The translations under genes and the position numbers were made by a program. A stretch of 39,920 bases of DNA, from assembly GCA_013823135.1 (NCBI GenBank), contig PNLP01000064.1:1-39920 (forward strand). The letters run 5' to 3'. Under the pieces are notes generated by a model, which had not been told where the DNA came from, did no database searches, and saw nothing but the letters and a program-made list of their open reading frames with translations. Shown one piece after another: positions 34,110-39,920 of the stretch (position 1 is its first letter; each line of letters begins with the position of its first letter). This DNA comes from Planctomycetaceae bacterium (GTDB taxonomy: Bacteria; Planctomycetota; Planctomycetia; Gemmatales; Gemmataceae).

Positions 34110-35807
34110 GTGGCCGATTTTCTTCAGTCTGATCGCCCGCTGACAATCACGACACCACTCGGGACCGACGCCCTGCTCGTCGCGGGGTTTCGTGGGCGGG
34201 AGGCTGTCTCCGAACTTTTCGCGTTCGAGTTCCACTTACTCGCACCCGTCGCGAACCCGCCGGTTGCGCTTGACGAATTGCTCGGTCAGATCGTGACGGC
34301 CGGTGTGAACCCGGTCGCCTCACTCGTTGGAACACCCCGGAAAATTTGCGGGGTCGTGACGTCAATTCGACAGGCGAACCGCGACAAAGAATTTACGCAC
34401 CTGTATGCGACGGTGCGGCCGGCATGGTGGTACTCGACACTGCGGACGAACTCGCGGATATTTCAGCAAGTCACGGTCGTCGATATCCTGAAAGAAGTGC
34501 TTGCTCCGTTCGGTCCAATTGAGACACGACTGACAACGAGATACCCTTTGCGGGATTTCACCTGCCAGTACCAGGAAAGCGATTTTGCCTTCGCGACGCG
34601 ATTGCTTGAAGAGGAGGGCATCTTCTATTCCTTCAAGCATGAAGAAGGCAAGCTGACGCTGATCCTCGCCGACACGCTCGTGAACGCACCCACGGCTGAC
34701 GTGCCGATGGGGCTTCGCTACGAACCTGAGTCCGGGCCGTCTGCACTTGGTCGGGAATATCGGGCGTGGTCCTGGTCGAAAACCCAGCAAGTTTGCGCGA
34801 CAGCCGTGACGACGTGGGACTCGACATTCGAGCTTTTCCGCCAGAACCTCGCGGCCGACGCGAATCTTCCTGCAACAGCGACAGCCGGGGAAGTGACACA
34901 CAAACTGGCCCCGCAAGCGGTCGGGAGTGTCCCGATATACCTGCACGACGGTGACTCGGCGAAACGGTTCGATGGGATCGCACCCGGCGGTGGCGATCAG
35001 GCCTCGAACCTCCAGGGTGTGTACGACGATGCCCGGCGAACAGCCCGCATTCGTGCCGAGGCGTCTGCTGCGCTGGCTGTCCGTATCACGGGAGAGGGGA
35101 ACTGCCCGCAACTTGTTCCGGGAACGACGGTCGGATTCTCCGGCCACTACGATGCGGACGGGACATACTTCATTGCCGCAGTTGAGCATGAGGCCGAGTT
35201 CACAGGAATGTATCGATCCGTCGATACGGTTACCGCAACGTACAAGAACACCTTCGAGGCTGGGCCTCCTGACATCATCCCGCGACCAACCCCAAAGGCA
35301 CGACGTCCGCGAATCGGTGGGCCACTGACCGCAGTTGTCACGGGGCCGAGCAATCAGGAAATCTTTGTCGATAAGTATGGGCGGGTGAAAGTCCAGTTCT
35401 TGTGGGATCGCCAGGGGAAGTTCGATGCGAACAGTTCCTGCTGGGTTCGGTGCTCGCAGTTGTGGGCCGGCAAACAATGGGGCGCGTTCTTCTGGCCGCG
35501 AATCGGTATGGAAGTGATCGTCCATTTCGAGGATGGCGACCCCGACCGGCCGCTCATCACCGGCTGCGTGTACAACGCCACGAACAAGCCACCTTCTGAT
35601 CTCCCAGGCGAAGCGATGATCGCCGGGATCAAGTCGTGTATCTTCTCAGGAGATCCTGCGTCTCAGTACAACAGCATCTACTTCTTCGACGCGCCGGACT
35701 ACGAGTACATTCTGATCCACTCCGAGTCACACACTGTGTCGAACGCGGAGGTTCACAAGTCCGAGTACGTCCCGGGGATCTCATTCGAGTTCCGTGGCAC
35801 GATCTAA
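34110..35807 (+). CDS. vgrG: T6SS spike protein VgrG (TssI), short
   Basis: This 565-aa VgrG has the gp27-like base (about 10-380, with RGREAVSELFAFEFHLLA, RPAWWYSTLRTNSRIFQ and YQESDFAFATRLLEEEGIF), then the gp5-like OB fold (about 405-500, with VTGPSNQEIFVDKYGRVKVQ, WAGKQWGAFFWPRIGMEV and EDGDPDRPLITGCVYN). Only about 65 residues follow, ending GISFEFRGTI, so the beta-helical needle seen in most VgrG proteins is very short. No effector domain is present. It starts at GTG 34110. The beta-repeat protein two genes downstream may supply the missing needle. Confidence 0.95.
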   Translation: MADFLQSDRPLTITTPLGTDALLVAGFRGREAVSELFAFEFHLLAPVANPPVALDELLGQIVTAGVNPVASLVGTPRKICGVVTSIRQANRDKEFTHLYATVRPAWWYSTLRTNSRIFQQVTVVDILKEVLAPFGPIETRLTTRYPLRDFTCQYQESDFAFATRLLEEEGIFYSFKHEEGKLTLILADTLVNAPTADVPMGLRYEPESGPSALGREYRAWSWSKTQQVCATAVTTWDSTFELFRQNLAADANLPATATAGEVTHKLAPQAVGSVPIYLHDGDSAKRFDGIAPGGGDQASNLQGVYDDARRTARIRAEASAALAVRITGEGNCPQLVPGTTVGFSGHYDADGTYFIAAVEHEAEFTGMYRSVDTVTATYKNTFEAGPPDIIPRPTPKARRPRIGGPLTAVVTGPSNQEIFVDKYGRVKVQFLWDRQGKFDANSSCWVRCSQLWAGKQWGAFFWPRIGMEVIVHFEDGDPDRPLITGCVYNATNKPPSDLPGEAMIAGIKSCIFSGDPASQYNSIYFFDAPDYEYILIHSESHTVSNAEVHKSEYVPGISFEFRGTI

Positions 35808-35828
35808 CCATGTCGGAGGGCCGCTCCC

Positions 35829-36713
35829 GTGGGTATGTATGACGCTCTGACCTTGGCGAACGACAAGGCGGGTTGGACGAGCTTGCTCACCGGGTCGTAT
35901 TCGGTCTCGATGGGCGACACGTTGTCCGCGTTCCTTGGAAGCGGCCGGCAAACGCACATCGTGGGCGACGAGATCAAATACGTCCTCGACTGGGAAAGTT
36001 GCCTCGAGCGGGTTCCAGTCCTCCACACCCTCCTCAGCGCGTTCCCGGTGACCGCCCTGCTCGGCGAGGGCGGCAACATGACGTGGACGTTCGGCCGCAA
36101 GACCGACCTCCACTACCTCGGCCCGGCGATCACGATCAAGCGGGCAGGAACCATCTCGGCGACAAGTAAGTCGAACTTCTTCGCCGCGGACAGCCTGCCC
36201 TCATCCATCAAGGGAGGGCAGGCGGCGCAGGAGTGGACACAGAAGGAGAAGATCGCAGGGTTCACGGGTGTCCCCGTCGCCCTCTTGTCGGCCGCCTTGT
36301 TGGCGATCAACACCGGTGTCGAGGTGGCGGCCCGGGTCAAGTACCAGGACAAGTACAAAAAGTCCGACAAGGAAGCTGTTGAAAAGATGTCGACTTACTG
36401 CACGGCGGCACTCCTTCTGACCACACGGATGATGTATGTGATCAAGTCCCTCGAGTTGTGTACGGCGGCCGCCCAGACCTCTGTGTCCGACTACTTCACC
36501 GCGCAAAACGAACTCAAACTTGGGACGCTCGCCCTGACTTGCTGCGGCCTGACGCCGGCACTCCGGAAGGACATCGCTGAAAAATACGAGAAGGCCACCG
36601 AGGCGATCGGTAAATTCCTCAAGGAAAACGCCGTTCTGCTCCTGGGCCTTGGATACTTGCTACTCCTCCTCGCGATCGCCGTTGCCTTGATTGCGGGGAT
36701 GTCCGCGAAGTGA
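35829..36713 (+). CDS. hypothetical T6SS-linked protein with C-terminal membrane segment
   Basis: This 294-aa protein is of unknown family. The N-terminal half is soluble and beta-rich (GDTLSAFLGSGRQTHIVGDE, then GGNMTWTFGRKTDLHYLGPA). The second half is helical with weakly hydrophobic stretches (about 145-165 and 195-208) and a strong membrane segment at the end (about 263-290, LLLGLGYLLLLLAIAVALIA). GGAGGG at 35815-35820 fits the GTG start at 35829; ATG 35835 is the alternative. Placement straight after vgrG is where effectors or their adaptors usually lie. A membrane-acting effector is one option, a structural part another. No immunity gene is obvious. Confidence 0.75.
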   Translation: MGMYDALTLANDKAGWTSLLTGSYSVSMGDTLSAFLGSGRQTHIVGDEIKYVLDWESCLERVPVLHTLLSAFPVTALLGEGGNMTWTFGRKTDLHYLGPAITIKRAGTISATSKSNFFAADSLPSSIKGGQAAQEWTQKEKIAGFTGVPVALLSAALLAINTGVEVAARVKYQDKYKKSDKEAVEKMSTYCTAALLLTTRMMYVIKSLELCTAAAQTSVSDYFTAQNELKLGTLALTCCGLTPALRKDIAEKYEKATEAIGKFLKENAVLLLGLGYLLLLLAIAVALIAGMSAK

Positions 36714-36734
36714 CTTCTTCTGGCGGAGGTACCA

Positions 36735-37454
36735 GTGCCGAACCCGATCTCCCAACTCGAACAGTCGATCGAATCGAACGAGACCCACGACGTTCTCGGG
36801 AGTTGGTGCGTGACCGCCGCCGGCGGCGCGTGCCTGAGTTGCTACGGCGACGACCTCATCCTGTCGTCCCGTGGAAACGGAACCAACTTGTTCCTCGACG
36901 CGACTGGAACGGCGAGCATCTACGCTGGCGTCGCTCAGCTTGTGCTTGAAGCTTCTGACATTGCGGGGAAGGTGAGCGTGACGTCCGGGACTGATGGTAC
37001 GATCTTCCTCCAAAGCGGCCTCCCGGACCTTGGTTCAGTGACGACACTTGAAGCGACATCGACAACTATCCAGGTCGGCGTGCCGAACCTCGGGCCGATC
37101 ATCAAGCTCACGATGGACTCCATTACCTTGCAGGTCGGGCCGCCGGGCGTCGGGGCGAGCATCACGATGAACCCGACCTCGATCACACTCAAAGTTGGCG
37201 AGGTGAGTCTGTCGCTCGGTGTCGCGGGAATCAACGAGTCGGTTCTGGACGTCGTCACCCGTGCCGCTGCCGTTTCGGGGCACACGTTGAGCGCGGCTGA
37301 AACATCGGCAGCGATCGGCGTCACCGGGATCACAACCTCGGCCCCGATCTCGTCCAACACGGCCGACGCGAGCGCCGCGTTCAGCGCCGCCCTCTCGAAC
37401 GACTCGGCAGACGCGATGAAGACTATCAAGGGCGGCGTTGTCATGATTCAGTAA
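36735..37454 (+). CDS. beta-repeat protein resembling a VgrG needle extension
   Basis: This 239-aa protein has a central region (about 35-165) of short alternating strands in register: ILSSRGNGTNLFLDATGTAS, then LVLEASDIAGKVSVTSG, TIFLQSG, TTIQVGVPNLGPIIKLTMDS, ITLQVGPPGVGASITMNPTS and ITLKVGEVSLSLGVAG. Such repeats are like the trimeric beta-helix of VgrG and phage needles. The C-terminal 60 residues are Ala/Ser/Thr rich. GGAGG at 36725-36729 fits the GTG start. Its vicinity to a VgrG with almost no needle suggests a separately encoded extension. The similarity is structural impression, not a matched family. Confidence 0.72.
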   Translation: MPNPISQLEQSIESNETHDVLGSWCVTAAGGACLSCYGDDLILSSRGNGTNLFLDATGTASIYAGVAQLVLEASDIAGKVSVTSGTDGTIFLQSGLPDLGSVTTLEATSTTIQVGVPNLGPIIKLTMDSITLQVGPPGVGASITMNPTSITLKVGEVSLSLGVAGINESVLDVVTRAAAVSGHTLSAAETSAAIGVTGITTSAPISSNTADASAAFSAALSNDSADAMKTIKGGVVMIQ

Positions 37455-37466
37455 CGAGGGCGAAGT

Positions 37467-37922
37467 GTGGACATCCCATCCCTGGCTCAGATTCTGTCGG
37501 GCATCGATGACGCAATCGCGGACTTCGAGGCGACGGCTCCGCTGGCAACGAACGAGACCGATCGCAAGATCCTGATGGCATCGGCATCGGACCTCCGTGG
37601 CATTCGTGCCCGAATTGAGAAAGAAGTGCCTGAGAATCTGAACGCGTTCCACGGAATGATGCAGAAGATGCAGGTCGATGCGGGGCAGGTCGCGAAGGAG
37701 ATCGAGGTCCAACAAGCGAAACTCGCTGATATCGAGGCTGCGGCGGTTGCGCGCGCCGCCGAGGTGCCCAGCGTCATCACACCGGCCGTGCCCGAAGAAG
37801 CGAAGATCGACCTCGGCCTTGGCGCGACGCTGCGCTCGGACTTGCTCGGCAAACTGTTCCCGGAAGCCAAACCCGCCGAGGCGTTCGACCCCGGCAAGGA
37901 CATCTGGCAGGACTGGAAATGA
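37467..37922 (+). CDS. coiled-coil hypothetical protein of the T6SS operon
   Basis: This 151-aa protein of unknown family is mostly helical, with a likely coiled coil from about 45 to 95 (RGIRARIEKEVPENLNAFHG, then KMQVDAGQVAKEIEVQQAKL) and an acidic C-terminal tail ending DIWQDWK. It starts at GTG 37467 and overlaps the next gene by ATGA. It could be a chaperone or adaptor for the neighbouring spike proteins. No signal peptide or membrane segment is present. Confidence 0.72.
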   Translation: MDIPSLAQILSGIDDAIADFEATAPLATNETDRKILMASASDLRGIRARIEKEVPENLNAFHGMMQKMQVDAGQVAKEIEVQQAKLADIEAAAVARAAEVPSVITPAVPEEAKIDLGLGATLRSDLLGKLFPEAKPAEAFDPGKDIWQDWK

Positions 37923-38656
37923 CACCGGACCCGACGCTTCCCCCACCGCCTTCAGCGATTGACGTGTGCCGCCTGTTTGCGCTCAAGCCACCGGCCCGGG
38001 CTCTGCTCGCACCGGGGCTCACGACGCGCGATTTCTTCGATGTACTCGTCTCGGCAGGGCACCTCGCGGACGCACGCCGGTTGTTGGCCCACACGATGCC
38101 GGCCCGGCGGTCGATCTGGTGGGCAACGCTTTGCCTGCATCACGCCGTTGAGAAAGCCCCCTTCGATACGCCCGAGGAAGGCCATGCGTTCGAGGCGGCC
38201 GCCAGGTGGGTCGTTGCCCCCTCCGAGGCCACGCGTCGCGCAGCTGAATACGCGGCGTGGGAGGCGCATCCCACAACCCCGGCAGGGATCCTCGCGATGG
38301 CGTGCTTCCTCTCGGGAGGGAGCATCTCGCGGCCCGGGTTGCCGCACGTGTGTGCTGCCCCGCACCTTTCTGGGCGGTTAAGCGGGGTAGTCGTCTACCT
38401 CGCGTCGGTTCGGTTCGACCCCGCGCGGTACCTTCGTCACCTTCGGGACTACCTCGCCATCGGGCAGGAAATCGCGGCGGGTAGAAACCTACCACCCGGA
38501 CGACTGGAACCGGAATCCTGGGTGGAAACCAGGACCACGACAACCGATCACAGAGCGGTTGAAAGGGTCACAGGCTTCCTCACATCCGGACCGGCCGCGG
38601 CGGAGCGCCTGGCCGGCGAGTCCTTGCTTACGTTGGGGACAGGAGGTCGGTTGTGA
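37919..38656 (+). CDS. DUF6931-like protein, first of a tandem pair
   Basis: This 245-aa protein resembles its downstream neighbour: LTTRDFFDVLVSAGHLADAR against MTVVDYFDALVKALHFPDAV, and MPARRSIWWATLCLHH against MTPKQAVWWGTLCIWA. I associate these features tentatively with DUF6931, a family often found in T6SS loci; its function is unknown to me. It is helical, with no signal or membrane segment, so it is probably cytoplasmic. The C-terminal part (about 160-245) has no equivalent in the shorter paralogue. It overlaps both neighbours by four bases. An adaptor or chaperone role for the cargo genes is a reasonable guess. Confidence 0.75.
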   Translation: MTPDPTLPPPPSAIDVCRLFALKPPARALLAPGLTTRDFFDVLVSAGHLADARRLLAHTMPARRSIWWATLCLHHAVEKAPFDTPEEGHAFEAAARWVVAPSEATRRAAEYAAWEAHPTTPAGILAMACFLSGGSISRPGLPHVCAAPHLSGRLSGVVVYLASVRFDPARYLRHLRDYLAIGQEIAAGRNLPPGRLEPESWVETRTTTTDHRAVERVTGFLTSGPAAAERLAGESLLTLGTGGRL

Positions 38657-39252
38657 GCCCGCCCCCCTCGCAATCCGGCCGGACCATTCGCCCCCCGCGA
38701 CCGGCCCAGGAATTGGTTGGTGACCTGAAGTTGTCGGACGACGCTCGCAAACTTCTCCGCCCGGACATGACCGTGGTCGATTACTTTGACGCGCTCGTGA
38801 AGGCACTGCATTTCCCCGACGCTGTTCGCCTCGTGGCCCGGGCAATGACTCCGAAACAAGCTGTGTGGTGGGGCACACTCTGCATCTGGGCAACGGCACG
38901 ACCCCAGCCGAGAACCACGGAAGCAGCCGTTCATGCGGTGGTGAAGTGGCTCCGGGAACCGAGCGACGCGAACCGCCGGGCAGCAGGGGCTGCTGGCACC
39001 GCAGTTGGTTCCACAACTCCAGCCGGGCTCGTGGCCACTGCGGCGTTCCTGGCAGAGGGGAGCCTTGCTACGGAGGGGAAACCTGAGGTGAAGCCCGATC
39101 CCCGCCTCGCAGCTACGCTGGTCGCCGAGGCGGTTCTAGCACTCTCTCGGACGGCCGGTCATGAACCCCCTGGCGGTCCGCTGGTCAGGCAATTTTTGGT
39201 CGTCGCTGTGGATGTCTTCCGAGGAACGAACATACCCGAAGGTAAGGCCTGA
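38653..39252 (+). CDS. DUF6931-like protein, second of a tandem pair
   Basis: This 199-aa paralogue of the preceding protein shares the conserved Asp-Tyr/Phe-Phe-Asp start and the AVWWGTLC motif, and further on SDANRRAAGAAGTAVGSTTP against SEATRRAAEYAAWEAHPTTP. It starts at GTG 38653, overlapping the first copy's stop. It is the last gene of the operon before the mobile-element scars, so any further cargo may have been lost at this border. The family name is from memory and should be treated as provisional. Confidence 0.75.
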   Translation: MSPPPSQSGRTIRPPRPAQELVGDLKLSDDARKLLRPDMTVVDYFDALVKALHFPDAVRLVARAMTPKQAVWWGTLCIWATARPQPRTTEAAVHAVVKWLREPSDANRRAAGAAGTAVGSTTPAGLVATAAFLAEGSLATEGKPEVKPDPRLAATLVAEAVLALSRTAGHEPPGGPLVRQFLVVAVDVFRGTNIPEGKA

Positions 39253-39269
39253 TCCTCTGCCTGATCCTC

Positions 39270-39540
39270 TCAAATGGGGTGGAGGAGCGGAGCAGGCGAG
39301 GGGATGACGCAGTCAACTCGCCTGCGAATTCCGCAAGCAATGCTTGTGTTGAGTCGAAACTCCGTTCGCAAACTCCCTTGATGCGATCGAGGATAGCATC
39401 GGCATCGGCGACCCAAGCGAACGGGCTTCGGGTCCGCATTGTGTTGGGCCAGGTATTCGGTGATGGCTTGTTCAAGAGCCTCCACACTCTTGAACACTCC
39501 CCGGCGGATCCGCTTCTCCGTGATCTCGGCTAACTGTACA
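39270..39540 (-). pseudogene. IS630-type transposase C-terminal fragment, frameshifted
   Basis: On the minus strand the sequence AEITEKRIRRGVFKSVEALE continues QAITEYLAQHNADPKP, then in another frame FAWVADADAILDRIKGVCE. This is the usual end of IS630-family DDE transposases (FAEIT-KRIRRG...HN--PKPF-W). A frameshift of one base near 39425 separates the halves. The catalytic core upstream is missing, cut near 39535, apparently by the adjoining IS5-type element. The true 3' end is unclear. Confidence 0.72.
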
Positions 39541-39845
39541 GCGCGGGTGTGTGGTTTCTCCGTAAGAAACGGTGGCGTAATGAGAAATCGGCATCGATTT
39601 CGCGGCATCCATCCCCAGGAACGCCCAGGAGGATGGAAGGATGTCCAAGCCACGGTTACCGGACGAACTCTGGGCCAAAGTCGAGCCGCTCTTACCAAGA
39701 CCCAAGCGTCGCCGAGTCCACCATTGCGGACGCAAGCCTCTCGACCCTCGCAAGGTGCTTACCGGCATCCTCTTCGTCCTGCGGACCGGAATCCGCTGGA
39801 ACGATTTGCCGTGCGAGTTGGGCTGTGGCTCAGGCAGTCGATGTC
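39541..39845 (+). pseudogene. IS5-type transposase N-terminal fragment
   Basis: From ATG 39641 the protein reads PRLPDELWAKVEPLLPRPKR, then CGRKPLDPRKVLTGILFVLR, TGIRWNDLPCELGCGSG. This is the start of IS5-family (DUF4096-type) transposases. The match stops at about 39838 and the frame ends at 39868, so the DDE core is gone. The stretch 39541-39640 probably holds the element's 5' end, though I cannot mark its inverted repeat. Confidence 0.7.
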
Positions 39846-39920
39846 GACGATACCCTCCCCGTGCGTAACACTCCTCGAAACTGCGCGCCTGAGTACGCGC
39901 GCGAGTTTTGCACATCCGAT

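Noticed and set aside
1..39920. CRISPR arrays, tRNA or rRNA genes
   Set aside because: No regularly spaced repeats, cloverleaf-forming segments or rRNA-like stretches were seen on reading both strands.

Overview
The window is GC-rich chromosomal DNA that most resembles a planctomycete, probably of the Gemmata group. That is an inference from very large membrane-anchored proteins, cysteine-rich secreted HEAT and beta-barrel proteins, and the style of the transposable elements. It holds a nearly complete but unusual type VI secretion system (T6SS) of about 32 kb, bordered on both sides by broken mobile elements.

Left border (1-6.8 kb). Decayed fragments come first. They are followed by a transposon whose DDE transposase gene is split at base 1743 by a 3.6-kb recombinase-in-trio (RIT) element, 1744-5342. 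The RIT element has three overlapping tyrosine recombinase genes, 28-bp terminal inverted repeats, internal copies of the same 9-base motif, a hairpin near each end and an unexplained 30-bp palindrome at its right end. Removing 1744-5346 rejoins the transposase in frame. Behind it lie a frameshifted AAA ATPase transposition helper and what looks like a broken CHC2-type zinc-finger ORF.

T6SS part 1 (6.8-13.4 kb). Divergent tssL-tssM (minus) and tssK-tssH/clpV (plus) share a promoter region. TssM is only 495 aa. It stops three or so residues after its third membrane segment, so the periplasmic half is absent, and its P-loop is degenerate. No TssJ lipoprotein is seen.

Envelope block (13.4-25.7 kb). 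A secreted HEAT-repeat protein and an outer-membrane beta-barrel protein are divergent neighbours. After them come two translationally coupled genes for giant single-pass proteins of about 1650 and 1589 aa. Each has a caspase-like N-terminal domain lacking catalytic residues; one also has a von Willebrand A domain, the other Ig-like and carboxypeptidase-regulatory-like domains. Predicted topology puts almost all of both in the periplasm. The main hypothesis from this window is that they replace the missing TssM periplasmic domain and TssJ.

T6SS part 2 (25.8-39.25 kb). One long co-directional run encodes the tail: tssA, tssB, tssC, hcp, tagJ, tssE, tssF, tssG, PAAR, vgrG. Five cargo or accessory genes follow: a membrane-tailed protein, a beta-repeat protein that may extend the short VgrG spike, a coiled-coil protein, and two related proteins of a DUF6931-like type. 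No kinase, phosphatase, FHA protein or transcriptional regulator is visible.

Right border (39.25-39.92 kb). A frameshifted IS630-type fragment abuts an IS5-type N-terminal fragment. Mobile-element scars on both sides suggest a transferred island or rearrangement hot spot.
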